Assembly (NCBI GenBank): GCA_025526935.1
Contig: JAHLKD010000057.1
Coordinates: forward strand, 186,001-250,000
DNA from: Cladochytrium replicatum
Taxonomy: Eukaryota; Chytridiomycota; Chytridiomycetes; Cladochytriales; Cladochytriaceae
DNA length: 64,000 nt
Direction: 5' to 3'
Positions 34,503 through 46,131 of the stretch are shown one piece after another (position 1 is the first letter of the stretch; the number at the start of each line of letters is the position of its first letter). The translations under genes and the position numbers were made by a program. Below the pieces are notes generated by a model. The model saw nothing but the letters and a program-made list of their open reading frames with translations. It did not search any database and had not been told where the DNA came from.

Positions 34503-35399
34503 ATGGCTGCATTTGTGGCGGCATACAAAACTCCAGAGTCACCTACAGCTTCTGATTCCGATCTCAGCTCTGGCCCACACACACCAACTTCCGAAACAGG
34601 TGCCATCCATACCCTTCCCACAGTGTTTGACGTCCTATCTGGTCCCAAAAACCTGCTTTTCCGTGCTACTGCACCAATTACCGGCCCCCTTCGCTCCGCC
34701 ATCAACATGTTCCCGACTTCAACGGCCGAGGCCTACGACACGTTGACGTCCCCCATCCGCACCGCAGTCGACGTGATCTCGTCCAACGAGACCCTCGATA
34801 GCGTCACGGCGCCCGTCCGCAGCGCCGTGTCAGCGATCGCCCAGACGTCCGACGCCATCGCCACGACTGCCGTAAGCGCGATCACAACCACGTCCGAAAC
34901 GTTGACCACGCCCGTCCGGCACGCCGTGACTGCGATCGCTCAAACCTCGGACGCACTCGCAACAACCACAATTGGCGCCATCACCACAACATCCGACAGC
35001 CTCACGGCCCCCGTCCGCAACGCCGTCTCGGCCCTTGCGAATTCCGAGACCATCGACTCGCTCAACAACCTCGCGCGCTCCGCGCCGGTGACTTCCCAGC
35101 TGTACTCTGTCGCACAGGCCGCGACCGGGAACGCAAAGGGCGCGTATAAGACCCAGGTGGATTTCTTGAGCAACGTTGTGGACGCGGCGTTGTTTGTGCC
35201 GATGACGACTGTGAACTCGGTCAAGAACTCGGCGAGGGACGCGGCGGTCGGGCAGGTCAGGGCGGTGGCAATAGCGGTACAGCAGGGGTTGAGGGCGCAG
35301 CCTGTGCCAGTGATTGCGTTCTTGGTTGCGTCGTTTTACTGGTTCAAGTACATGTTTGTGGGGGGTGCGATCTACTTTGTGTTTTTCATGCAGATTTGA
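34503..35399 (+). CDS. Protein with 33-residue (3 x 11) amphipathic repeats and C-terminal hydrophobic segment
   Basis: An intronless ORF of 298 residues from the ATG at 34503. After a Ser/Thr-rich N-terminus and a proline-containing segment, residues of the type LTxPVRxAVxAIAQTSDA recur. Two full copies are exactly 33 residues apart, with partial copies on either side. The 11-residue period with small and polar residues is the pattern of perilipin and synuclein helices, which lie on lipid droplets or membranes. A second helical stretch and a C-terminal hydrophobic segment (VIAFLVASFYWFKYMF) follow, ending near the stop. Codon use is GC-rich in this block compared with the AT-rich gene to the left. 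A lipid-droplet or membrane coat role is inference from the repeat only. Confidence 0.65.
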   Translation: MAAFVAAYKTPESPTASDSDLSSGPHTPTSETGAIHTLPTVFDVLSGPKNLLFRATAPITGPLRSAINMFPTSTAEAYDTLTSPIRTAVDVISSNETLDSVTAPVRSAVSAIAQTSDAIATTAVSAITTTSETLTTPVRHAVTAIAQTSDALATTTIGAITTTSDSLTAPVRNAVSALANSETIDSLNNLARSAPVTSQLYSVAQAATGNAKGAYKTQVDFLSNVVDAALFVPMTTVNSVKNSARDAAVGQVRAVAIAVQQGLRAQPVPVIAFLVASFYWFKYMFVGGAIYFVFFMQI

Positions 35400-36279
35400 A
35401 CAATACAACCGAGGTACGGATATCCACGTGACCTTCCCATAGCACAGCCACCCGACCCCTGCACAGCCTCACCTCCCGTTCGGTGTGCGTCTCGTCTGGT
35501 CTCCCCTGCCCTGCCCTCCCGAGCCTTCGCTGTGCGGACCTCTAAACCCCCTTTCAACGACTACGCTGCTGCCGTTGCGGACGTGCGAATCTCTCGACTA
35601 AGACCGTTTACTCGGAATCGGTCTCGTTATCTACCTCAAACGCTATCCACTCTCTCGCTGCCTCTTAAGGCGTTTACCTTACTTCGCTCGTTCGCTTCGT
35701 GCCGGCTCGGTCATTCTCCGCTTGACCATCTAGCGCTTGCTTGCTGCTACCTCGTAGCCTCTGAACCTACTATCCGGTCTCCCAGATCGGTGGATCTTTT
35801 TGTGCAAGCACCGCCTCACACTTGCTTTCGTCACCCCTAAGTGATCGCTAATTCTCATTAGCGAACCATAGCTGATTTACAGCGACCTCAACAAAACATC
35901 CCACTATACAACTTTCGCCCTATCCCCCGGCACCCCACGGCAACTTTTTTGGTGCAAAGTTTAACAACACCAACACACCAATTCGAAGTTGCCCCACCTA
36001 TTGCAGCATCTGGAAACTAACCCGATACTTCCTCATACCTATCGGTTCTCCATATCTCATTCACGCAGAATCCAACCACTGCGCGACGCTTATTTTGCGT
36101 CGGTGAGAACCTGTGTGGTCAACCCGCTTTCCAGGCGCTGCTGAAGTGACCCTCGGGACACGTTCGCCTTTGTGGATTGTTGTAGCCACGGAGTTTTAGA
36201 TATTACATCCTTGTGGTAAGGAAAAGTCTATAGTGATACTGACACCCCGTCATTTACTCCATTTTTGTAGACCACTACA
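35400..36279. other. 880-bp 5' region of the MYB gene
   Basis: No gene was found. The stretch 35580-35840 is CT-rich with many TCGCT motifs on the plus strand and encodes only low-complexity frames. A probable splice junction lies just before the MYB start (GTAAGGAAAAG near 36217 and TTTGTAG at 36264-36270), which suggests a spliced 5' UTR. The long leader contrasts with the 40-220 bp gaps seen elsewhere. Confidence 0.4.
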
Positions 36280-38096
36280 ATGGACTCAACAAACGATTTC
36301 CAGACTCAAAATGTGAGCCACAACATGGATGTTCACCTCACGGCTGCCCCTGCGTTCAACCTGGCCTATCCGGACTCCTTCTTGTTGCCGGACGCCCAAA
36401 CAATTGCTCTTGGTCTCCTTTCACACCCTGGTTCATTCGATTCAGCAATGTTGATGACAGATAGCAATTATCCCCAACGTGAAGACCTTGTTCTTGATCC
36501 CATGTCAAAGGTATTTATTGAGTTACTATTTCTTCTAGTTCCCTGTAACAGGTTCTCAAAAGCAGATGCAAATGGACCCCACAACTTACGCCGCGTGGTT
36601 AGCTGTTGCATCAGAGAGAGTAAGGTTGAATTCATTCTACATTGGTGTTTTCCTAACCCGTTCAAATTTAGATTTCGGAGGTTTCCCCATTTGAGGCAAT
36701 CAAGCACATCCAGTTTGATCCACATAACTTTGGGATTCCATCCCCGTCAACAATGAAGATCGAAACTGGCGATATGATGGACTCTTTTCCATGCGACATG
36801 GAACAGTACATTTGCTTGAATCCTGTCGGTGTGCAGTCTCTGGGAACCACAGCGGATCAGCTCTTCAGTTCATCTGCCTTCTCACCGCTCTCACCAATGA
36901 CTATGGTTTCTGGTTCAGTGTCTCCAGGAAATGGAACTCTGTCTCCCCCGCCACTGATGTCTTCACCGCCTCTCTGGCAAACCCCTACTGTACCTGTTTG
37001 GACTAGGATGAATCCTCAGTTTGTTTCTGGCCAGCTATTGTCTCCACCACTGTCAACAAACATGACACCGCTGTTGCCACAGGAGCAAAATATGCTTGCA
37101 ATCAAGTTTGACATGCCTTCACCAGTCGCAGATGTTACACCATTCAGCGTCGCGTCTCGTCTTTCTCCACCAGCGGCAGATCAACAATCCGAATCAGCTC
37201 TCCCATATGCTGTCAGAAATAGTGCATCGCCCGCACCATCACTTCGTCCTCAGTCAGAGTCACCGATGCCTGACTCGGTTGCTCCTACTCCAACGCCCCC
37301 GTCTTCGACGTCGTCCACCCCGACACCACCGAACCCGCAATCTAACCCTGCTACCGCATTGAAGGGCAAGGCTTTACGGTTGGCCACATATAACAAGTGG
37401 TCGCAAGAAGAGGATCTTCTTCTTCGACATGCCGTTTCGATTCATGGAACTGTGGGCAAGTGGTCGCTTGTCGCCTCTATGGTCCCTGGACGCACACCGA
37501 TACAATGTAGCACACGTTGGCTCGGAGCACTTAACCCCACTATCCACAAAGGAAAGTGGGCATCTGCCGAAGATGCAACTCTTCTCGCCGCATATGCAGA
37601 GCTCACAACAGACCCTGAGCACCCTCCATGGAACAAGATTGCCGAGCGGATCCCTGGACGTACACCGGTCCAGTGCATTGCCCGGTACCAGGAAGCCCTC
37701 GACCCCACGGTAAAGAAAGGAAAGTGGTGTTCCGAGGAAGATCGACTTCTGCGGGCAGGATTGGAGGAGTACGGAAAGTGTTGGGTGAAGATCGCGTCGA
37801 GAATTCCCGGGAGGACGCAACGACAGTGCAGAACTCGTTGGCTCCAGCTTCGACCTAAAGTGGACGAGGTTTCTCGAAGCGAGTCGGACAGCGTTGGAGG
37901 TAGCATCGGAGGAACACCAGAACCTGGTGTTCTGCCATCTGCCGAACAGTCTACAGAGACTCAATCTGGCGGACCGAAACGTAACGTTCGACGTGCGGCT
38001 GTTCCCTGTGGTGTCGGGAGTACAGTCGCTGCTGCGGCAGGTGGTGGGTCGTCGAAGGGTCGAAAACGCCGTGAAAACAACGCTGTGGATGTATAA
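36280..38096 (+). CDS. Three-repeat MYB transcription factor
   Basis: Exons 36280..36510, 36539..36619 and 36672..38096 give 578 residues. The N-terminal 350 residues are Ser/Pro/Gln-rich, like an activation or regulatory region. Three SANT/MYB repeats follow (about residues 355-510): NKWSQEEDLLLRHAVSIHGT...W, then KWASAEDATLLAAYAEL...WNKIAERIPGRTPVQC, then KWCSEEDRLLRAGLEEYGKC...IPGRTQRQCRTRW. Regularly spaced Trp and the IPGR/QCRxRW recognition helices are intact, so DNA binding is likely. The C-terminal tail is basic (KGRKRREN). The first intron was placed so that the frame runs FPVTGSQKQMQMD; the nearer CAG acceptor would break the frame. Targets are unknown; the organisation recalls fungal Bas1/Flbd-like and SNAPc4-like MYBs. 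Confidence 0.83.
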
Positions 38097-39878
38097 TTCG
38101 AATCGTCTACGCTTTCGGCAGTCCATTTGGCGTTACGTTCTCTTAACCCTATGTGGCCGAACATTCTTAGAACCCGGATATTTGAGAGAGTGTTTTTCGC
38201 TTTGGCCCTTTTGCCAAGGAAGGTTTTTTTTAGATTATATTTCATCGCTCAACAATTCCCATATTTTCTGTATTCGTTAGCCGGCGGAATTTTTATGCTA
38301 TATCTTCGGAAAACATGCGGTACCAAGAAGAAAGCCTGGAGTTTTTTCCTCTTCCCGCATTTGGTATTTGTGTGCGCTCTCACCTTTCTCCTTCCCTTGC
38401 TTTTCTGTCGCTTTCAGTATTTTCTTTTTTGCGTCCACATGTTTTCCTTGTTTTGCTCGATGATGTGTTTGGCCGATTGGCCCCTTATTCTTTCTTCTTT
38501 TTTTCCTCTCAATTCCCAACTCGGTTCTAAGGTGTTTCCAATCCTTACGGTTCTCTATCCGTACTCTTATGTTCGGTATCCAATTATTCATCACTTCCTT
38601 TTGGCCTTTCCTTTTCCAAAAGTCAACTGAAAGTGTTTTCTTTCTTTCCTGCGATACCCCATTTCGTTTTCTTATCGCAGAATTTCGCGGCCGCTCTCGT
38701 CGTGTCATTTGCTTGGTGCTTATCCCACAGGTTTGTTGTTGTTGTGTTGTGTTGTGTGTGACATGTTATCCCCTATTTGTATTTGGTCTCATGGTGTCTC
38801 TCTTCCCGCATCAACGGAGAATAGGGCACAACATTGGTTCTTATCCTATCCACACAGCAGAGCACCAACGGAAAAGGTCTTTTTGACAGATGTTTCGCAA
38901 CTAGTGAAATCACACAAACGAACCCCTTATAAACAGTGAAACGCAAAAATATCTGCCTTCTCTATTTATGCCTTTTGTTTTTCCTTTCCCAATTTTTTGA
39001 AGGCACTGTGTTTTTGCAGTCATTTTTTAGTCTTAGCAGCTGTGTTTTTCTGTTTTAACTCTTTCCCTTCTCTCGCAGTTGCTTTTTGGCCCTTTCTTTT
39101 TACGTTTATGTACAATTTTCATAGTCGAGCTTTTGAGAACATGGAAACAAGGTGGAAAGGGGCTCCACTATGGGGTTTCTGATGTACTCATGCTGTTCTG
39201 TTTCTCACTACCTCAGTTTCATATTTGCAGCAGGCTTTGTTTTTTTGTTTGCCATTGCTTGCTCAAAATGCCTTAGACTTTTTTTCCTTTCAAATAGAAA
39301 GAGCAAAACAATTGCTCTTGCCCTTTCGCCGATTTTAACTGTTATCGAGAAAATAGTGCCTCGGCTTGGACTTTTTCTTTTTCTGGTATCTTGGAGAGGA
39401 GAGTAGTTTTGTTTGGATGAGGGGATTTGTGTTTGAGAAACATTTTGGAACTACTTCGTTTTTCAAGTTTGTAATCCTTTTCTTTCCGATTCTTCCTCTC
39501 TTCCACGATCATATCTTGAATGTCAGAAAGTGATCTTTTTGCGGCATAAAGAAATACGAGTTTTGATTTAAAACTTACAGTTCGTCATAGGGCAGACCAT
39601 TGGTTAACTCTTTTTGAAGCTGTGGCAGCTTCGTTAGCACAGTGTTGTTTGGTTTAACGTTCAGAATTCTTTTTCATAAGCACGTCTGGGGAAGGTAACT
39701 ATTGTGGGAACATTTTTAGTGGACAAACTTTTTTGTCTCGTGCAGCGATCCTTCACTTTACGTTTCTAATGTACTTGCAAGCGAAGCTCCCCAGTGCCGG
39801 AGTGATCATCCCCTCCCCCCCTCAAAAATAACCTAAAACTAACCCAAAACTAACCCAAATTCGGGGGCAATTGTCCCG
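38097..39878. other. 1.78-kb T-rich non-coding region
   Basis: Plus-strand sequence is dominated by TTTT and TTC tracts from 38215 to about 39530. Open frames here translate to strings of Phe, Leu and Ser with no family resemblance, which is what T-rich DNA gives by chance. It could contain an unusually long MYB 3' UTR, a non-coding transcript, or both. 39800-39860 has a C-tract and two AACCCAAAACT repeats. Confidence 0.5.
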
Positions 39879-40937
39879 ATGATCAACAAGCGAGCCAAAG
39901 CCCTTCGTCGTCCATCAACTGCCAGCCTCGCATCCACGCTTCCCAAAACAAAGCAAAAGCGAACGATCCTCGCCTCTGATTTAAACATCGGCTGTGAAAC
40001 CAGCATGCGATCGTCCCCCATGTTGCGAGGTCTGAACCATATAACCCGAAGATCCATTGCGTGCATCCCAATGCCGCATTCGTGGCTTTGTTGAAAGAGG
40101 CTGGGATTGTCGATGTTAGCTCGGTTGGGGTGGACAGGGATGTTGATTCGAAAGGGCGACCTGGTTTTCGACGACGGTAAACTTGTTGGCTCTTGGAGAG
40201 GTAAAATATATAAATTTTTTGCTTACGAATCACGGTCTAGTCGAGCCTGGGAGCAGAAAATGGTTTGCAAGTGTACGCAAGTTTTCGGAGGCAGACGAGT
40301 TGTCTGAGAGCTTGAGCGAATGTGCGATTTCCACGAACGACTCTTGGGATGCAACAGCGAGTGGTGCGTCTATGAGGTTCGTGGCTGGAAGCATGTATGC
40401 TGATCAAATATTCAAAATGGCGGGCGAAACAGCCGATCGAGGATCCAAGTTTTGGGCGTGATACTTTGTATTGGATCCTTAAATTCACTCATTTAACAAA
40501 ATCCGAAGCGTGTGAAGAAATGCCAAAGCTCGAAGATGGTGATGTGAGCGATCATATGGCGGTGGATAATGCCACCGCCTTGGACGTTCCCAAAAGGGCT
40601 TCCAGGAAGCAGCCACCAATAATCACATCAGAGTACACGAAGCGGATCTTTCGCAGCGGTAAAACTATTGTAACTGACGAAGGGAAGTCATTGGTTGCGG
40701 ACGCTTCTGTTGATAGTGGGCTGGAAGTCTTGGCATCAAGAACAGGTGAGCAACAGATTAATAATTTTGAGGGCTCCAAATTCATATGATCTTTGCACAG
40801 CTGAGAAGATCATGGGGGATAACGAGGGGAGAATCTTTATCAAACTGCGAGGTATTCGAACATTCAAACAGCTCGCTTCCTATACTATCATTGTTTACGG
40901 ATCTTTGCTGGATCAGATAAAGCAAAGAGTTCCGTAG
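39879..40937 (+). CDS. Unknown multi-exon gene
   Basis: Plus-strand segments with protein character: MINKRAKALRRPSTAS.. from 39879 (basic, Ser/Thr-rich), KIHCVHPNAAFVALLKEAGI with DSKGRPGFRRR up to a GTAAAC donor near 40194, EPGSRKWFASVRKFSEADEL (40250-40310), SFGRDTLYWILKFTHL and a charged stretch (40450-40745), then an end at TAG 40935-40937 or earlier. Frame shifts between segments imply 2-3 short introns that I could not place with certainty. No family was recognised. The basic N-terminus suggests a nuclear protein. Confidence 0.4.
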
Positions 40938-41163
40938 CCAATTTGTGATGCTGTTTTCCACTGTTACACACATTTTTCCGTCCGCTTCCAAGTGCACCAA
41001 TAGCAGTACTCGCCACGTATCTTTCCGTCTGTGCATCCCAAATTTCCCAGTCCCCAACGGCACGGCCCCGTGTCTGTCCCATCTGCAGCGGAACTGAATT
41101 GGTAGAAATTCCCAACAAATCAACAAATATCCGCTGCGCCATAGCAGTTGTTCCCAGGTTCCC

Positions 41164-43116
41164 ATGGCTGATCCGGCAAGAAAGAGACCCGCCAGCTGGG
41201 AATCAGACGGCGCTGCCGCAAAGAAGCCCAAGGATGCACAGCAGTCTACTAGCTCCGGCTCACTTAATCCAGCCGAGGTATGTGGCTCTTGATTTTACCT
41301 TTATATTCATCTAACGACTATTTTCACTTCCCAAAGCTTGACCGACTTCGTCGCGAGGTCGCAGCTCGTGCAGCTATGCTAAAAGCTGCGGCATCTCGGA
41401 CTCCATCGGCTGTACCAACTCCTGCGCCTGTCCCTCAACCAGATCCTCGTCCACCACCGAGCCGCTTCCGACTTGAGGAAACTCGACTAAAAGTTCAGCA
41501 GGCGCTTCAGAATGTGCAGATGAGCAGCACGGGGGCGACGCCACGGCCATTTCTTTCAGAGCGACCGCGTGGAGCAGGATTGAAGATCGATCTTCCTCCC
41601 GAACTGTTGAATACACCAAGCTCTTCGACGGGCTTTCGTCGGTATAATACGCCCTTGCTGCCACCATCCGCATTTGCGACTGTAAAAGCAAACATGCGCG
41701 TTCCCGAAAAACCTGTTAGGAAGGAAACGAAACCTGAGAAGCCGGGAAAGCCTGGAGGCGGCGCACAAGGGGAGAAGGCGAAAAATCCGTACTTGGAACC
41801 GGCACTAATCCAAGCTGTCGGGAAGACTCGTGAGGCACGTCCGTTGAAATTTGTGCAACCTGGAAAGTATGTCCAGATTGCGAAGCAGGTTCGCGCTCAG
41901 GTATGCCGACTCTCTCTACAAATCAACATCTTTTGTGGTTTAACCACCTAGAATGTTTTATTAGGAAATGCTCGAGATGCTTAAAAAACAAATCGAAGCA
42001 ACCGTAAAGAAGACGGGAATGGATGTTGAGCTCGACCTTGTGTCTGATCATGCTTTGAGGGTAAGTGATCGAGTTCTAGGTCCACCTTAGCATCCTCATC
42101 TTTCCTGAATGACAGATAGAGCGACCGCCGGATGCCGAATGGTGGGACACTCAATTACTCGAAACCGGATCGTACGAGGATGTTACCACGCGCAAACTAG
42201 TTTTAGAAGGCGATGATTGTATTATCACCAACTTGATTCAGCATCCCATCCCTGTTCAGCCACCAGCCGAACCGGGACAGCCACCTCCAAAACCCGTGAT
42301 GCTTACCGAGAAGGTAAATATTATCGAGACTCAAGAAATCCGCTCGATCTGACCATTTCACGTAGGAACGCAAAAAATTGAGACGCCAGCGCAGGGCTGA
42401 AGCTTTGAAGGAGAAGCAGGAGAAGATCAGGCTTGGACTCTTACCACCCGAACAGCCCAAGGTGAAGATATCTAACCTAATGCGCGTCTTGGGTGCGGAA
42501 GCAGTGCAAGATCCCACAAAAATAGAGCAACAAGTCAGAGCGCAGATAGCCCAACGCCTTGCTTCACACAAAAGGCACAACGAGTCGATGAAGCTGACTG
42601 ACGAGCAGAAGAAGCAGAAAAAACGGAACAAGCTCATGGAAGACACTAGTAAAGTGGTGCAAGTAGCCGTATTCAGGTAGGTCGTGGCTTCGTAGCGTCT
42701 TTCCTTTCCTCATTCTTCGAATTTTGTGCAGAGTCAAGAACTTGAGCCACCCTTTGCACCGGAACAAGATAGATTTCAATGCACAGCAGAACTTCTTGAC
42801 TGGTGTGGCTATCTTGCATGAAGGTTTAAACCTTGTAGTTGTGGAAGGGGGACCGAAGGCGATCAGACGCTACAAGAAGCTTATGCTTAGGAGAATTAAC
42901 TGGTCGGACGCCACGGCAGCCGATAACGACGAAGTTGGGGAAGGTCCTTCATCAAAGGATTGCGTCCAAGTGTGGGAAGGCGAAGTTCAGCGTCGGTTTT
43001 TCGACAATTTCCGGTTCAAGAAGTGTGATAGTGACACGAGCGCAAAGCAATTCCTCGAGAAATTCGGCGCACCTCATTACTGGGAAGCTGCTCGCAACTA
43101 TTCAGATGTGGTTTGA
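41164..43116 (+). CDS. PRP3: U4/U6 small nuclear ribonucleoprotein PRP3
   Basis: Exons 41164..41277, 41337..41900, 41965..42060, 42116..42313, 42366..42676 and 42732..43116 give 555 residues. Prp3 is a core U4/U6 and tri-snRNP protein needed for spliceosome assembly. The N-terminus is Pro/Ala-rich. The PRP3 domain begins around [20 protein letters not shown], followed by [51 protein letters not shown], then the DUF1115-type C-terminal domain with [37 protein letters not shown] and RFKKCDS. All introns are 48-64 nt GT-AG. The protein is shorter than animal PRPF3 because the N-terminal PWI part is missing, as in yeast. Its stop is 31 bp from the next, convergent, gene. Confidence 0.93.
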
Positions 43117-43147
43117 ATGGAATGTAATTATTTGGTACAAAATGTCT

Positions 43148-44524
43148 TCACATTTGTGGGACCCTTTGAGTCGCCACTTTCTTTCTGGTAATAGAAGGCT
43201 TCTTGGCCGAGCATAGGATAAGCTTCTCGTTCTCACGGTTCAATCTCGCATTCTCCTCCTCGAATAGTTGTAGCTTTGACAAAAGTCTCTGATTCTCGTT
43301 CTTAAGGGTCGACAGCGTAAACTTCAAAGACTCCACCTTCCACGTTAGATCCTTTGCCATCATGACTGTTTCGTCGTCAATGGTACTCATTGACGCTGAA
43401 GACGTCCTTTCAGTCGATATCAAACTCTCGGAAACAGAACGAACGTACGCTTGTTGCCCATCCTGACCCATCTGTTTGTAATACCCCAGAATGAACTGGT
43501 TTCCGTCCGACACGAGGGCCTGTTGAATGCTTTCGACGTCGGGGACGTGGACGGTGTGAGAGATCTGCGAAGAAGTTCGAGGCGAAGCATCTGGTACATG
43601 CGCGTGGTGGTGATCTCCGGCTTCATAGGCAGTGGATGGGCTGCTGAGCACGGTTGCAGTCGACGAGACGGCCCTTTCGCGTGAGGCTGTATCGGTGGGC
43701 ACCTCAGGAGAGTGATTTAGATCGTTCGAACCCGGCCGGCAAGCTTCGTCGCGAGCGTCAAGCAGAATTTGATGGATTTCATCGGCACAACCCATCTTAC
43801 GAAGGAACACGGACCTCCAGAACCCATCGACCTTTCGAAAGTAAGAATGATTGTGGATACACAAATGTAGTTTGGAGCTTTTTACCAATGTCGTAATCCG
43901 AACTCTCTTCCCATCTCTCTCTTTCTTAATCTGTGCGCAAGGCAGAACGGGGAACTGAATCAGATATCCGGATTCGCCTAAAAGCTCGACGACTGGGACC
44001 TGGGAGTCCCCTCCCCGGAAGATGGCCATGTCGTATTTCCCATCATTCTGCGACATTTCAACTGGGAAGATTGGTCAGAAGTTTGGGCATTTAAGCAACG
44101 CTTTCGCTTACGCTGGGTGTCGGTACCCTTCAGGACCGTAACACCGGAAAGCTGCCAAACACAAACTTTCGGTGTATACACCGGGTAGATTTTGAGATCC
44201 TGAGTTGGCAACAACATATCAAAGTCCTGTGAAATGTCAAAATAAGTCACAGATGAATATTTGGATGTCAGGTGCCTTACATCCACCGCTGGAATAAGGA
44301 TATCACCGCTCTTCATGGAATACAAACATCCCGAAGGTGCCTACCAAAACAATCGGTTAGTTCGTCGCGAAGTTTAACTTTTGTACCAGTCCTCCATTGA
44401 GACGAGAAAATTTGCGACCACATCCATCCACTCATACCTTGTAGACATGCTGGTGCGGCTCCAGCATCTCTTGCAGATGCGAGAGCATAATTCCGTCTAT
44501 CTGTGGTGCTGGAAGCGTGTCCAT
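43148..44524 (-). CDS. Unknown conserved-looking protein with C-terminal coiled coil
   Basis: Exons (minus) 44524..44438, 44340..44281, 44226..44112, 44061..43886 and 43831..43148 give 373 residues with clean GT-AG introns. Residues 1-200 look like one folded domain of mixed strands (ILIPAVDDFDMLLPTQDLKI, VYTPKVCVWQLSGVTVL, ESGYLIQFPVLPCAQIKKER). A Ser/His-rich linker and a coiled coil follow (LTWKVESLKFTLSTLKNENQ to about residue 345). The first domain recalls PH-like folds such as peroxisome-inheritance Inp1, but no diagnostic motif was found, so the function is left open. It is divergent from the TPR gene with only 43 bp between the start codons. Confidence 0.6.
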
Positions 44525-44567
44525 CCCTCGCGTTAGTCACGTGGGAGCGAAAGCCATTGCTGCAAAT
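44525..44567. promoter_or_regulatory. 43-bp divergent intergenic promoter
   Basis: Start codons of two opposite genes lie 43 bp apart, with TCACGTG (44537-44543) in the middle. CACGTG is the E-box core bound by bHLH factors such as Cbf1/Pho4, and a central palindromic site suits bidirectional control. Binding is inference. Confidence 0.45.
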
Positions 44568-46131
44568 ATGGCAAAAGGAAACAAGAAAGAAGGCGGGGCA
44601 GGCGAACCACGCACATTTGAGGAGCTTGTGGACGAGGCAATCCAGCTGGAGGAAAAGGGTGACCGGTATAAGGATGGGGAGAAGGCAAAACGCTTCTACG
44701 AGCGTGCATGCGCGATGTACGAAGCGGCCGACAATTTGCAGCCAAATGTACGTCAGCGTAAGCGGGTCACTTATGGACTATTGAAACTGAAATATTTCTG
44801 CAAAGGACTTTGACGTTGTGTACAACTTGGGAAGGCTACAGCTCCTTCTCTCCGAGTTTCCAGAGTGTTCACCTTCAGAATCGGCACAGTTGATCACAAT
44901 GTCCATTGGGAGGCTAAGGAAAGGTGCCGATCTAATGCCAAGTAACGCAGACAACTTGTACAACCTTGCACAGGCGATCCTTTCAAAGGTTAACCTGATG
45001 GGTGACGAAGAAAATGTTTGGACCGATGAACGGGTATCGCTTTTGTCGGAAGCAAGTGCGCTGCTTGAGAAAACAGTCGAAATGCAGCGGATATCGCTCG
45101 ACGTCGAACATGACCACCCTGAAGAGGAGGATACGAGCGAGGCAATTGAAGAGCATGAGGCACAGGCCGATCAAGAGGAGTACGAGACCGTAGTGGAAGT
45201 CGAGCCCGTGACAAACGAGAGTGTGCACGATACACTCATGCTGCACGCACAGATCAACACGCTCCAAGGTGTTGCGGCGATTGCACAGGCATTTAGCAGA
45301 GTAATCGCAGAGTTTGATCGAGCGGCTGGCGACAGTTTCTTTGTATCGGCGGAGGCCAAAATCGAAGAAGCAACGCGATTATTCCCTGAAAGCAAAGAAG
45401 CAGCTATCAGGCGGGCCGAGATATACTCGAATAGGGGCGATGCCCTATGTGAGGTCGTAGAAATGGACTTTCAAGCCCGACAGGGGTTAGAGGGACTCAT
45501 CGAGGAATCCTACGATCGATGCATCAAGATTTTGACAGAACTTCTAGGGAAGGACTCGTACCACGTGCAAGCGCTATGTGATCGAGCCGACGCCATGCTC
45601 TCGTTGGCAAATTTCCGTGTTGATGCATTGGGGGGCGGTTCGTTAACTGCCGAACAACTTAGCGCCGCACGCGAACTTTACAAAGGAGCAAACAACGGCT
45701 TCACTCAAGCTCAGAATATCGAAAAGTCGAACCTCAATATTGCGATCAAGATCGGAGACACGATGCTTGCAGCGACACGTTTGTATTCCGCAGATAACGA
45801 GAAAGTTACACGGAAGGTGCTGGCGGGTAATGCGGGACACTGGTACGATAAAGCTGCCAAGCTTGGTGGGATGAGAAACAGAGCCATGATTGAGAGGGAC
45901 GGAACTGTGGACGATTCGACAAAGCTGATTCTTAAATTGGCCAAGGCTCTTTCTTGGAATGACAATGACGACTGGTTGAGTGCTGCAGATGTCCTGTCCA
46001 AACGGTGGAAGACGGGAGGTGGAAAGTTTGGAGCAAATTTCAAAAACTTCTTGGCAGAGCGTGATGATGATGTGTGTGGAGTTGGGTTTGCGCCAAGGGT
46101 ATTTGATTCAGATTGGTACAAAAGCCAATGA
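44568..46131 (+). CDS. TPR-repeat protein
   Basis: Exons 44568..44747 and 44806..46131 give 501 residues. Helical repeats are visible: FEELVDEAIQLEEKGDRY, FYERACAMYEAADNLQPNV, VVYNLGRLQLLLSEF, NADNLYNLAQAILSKV, and from 45350 AKIEEATRLFPESKEAAIRR and RAEIYSNRGDALCE. The spacing of Gly, Ala and Pro residues fits tetratricopeptide repeats. A Glu-rich insert (EEEDTSEAIEEHEAQADQEE) divides them. The basic KGNKKEGG N-terminus is short. No transmembrane segment is present. It belongs to a fungal TPR family of unclear function, possibly a chaperone-like adaptor; I cannot name the orthologue. Confidence 0.7.

Noticed and set aside
34830-35408. 192-codon minus-strand ORF rich in Arg and His
   Set aside because: It is the antisense shadow of the repetitive 34503-35399 gene; the RxHG periodicity simply mirrors that gene's codons.
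35532-35840. 102-codon plus-strand ORF ahead of the MYB gene
   Set aside because: Low-complexity Leu/Ser/Arg sequence from CT-rich DNA with no homologous look; probably leader or promoter.
37374-38126. 250-codon minus-strand ORF
   Set aside because: It is antisense to the MYB repeats, which are clearly coding on the plus strand.
38127-38630. Long hydrophobic plus-strand ORF that resembles a multi-pass membrane protein
   Set aside because: The frame lies in T-rich DNA where all codons are TTx or xTT; the hydrophobicity is a by-product of composition. There is no charged loop pattern and no family resemblance.
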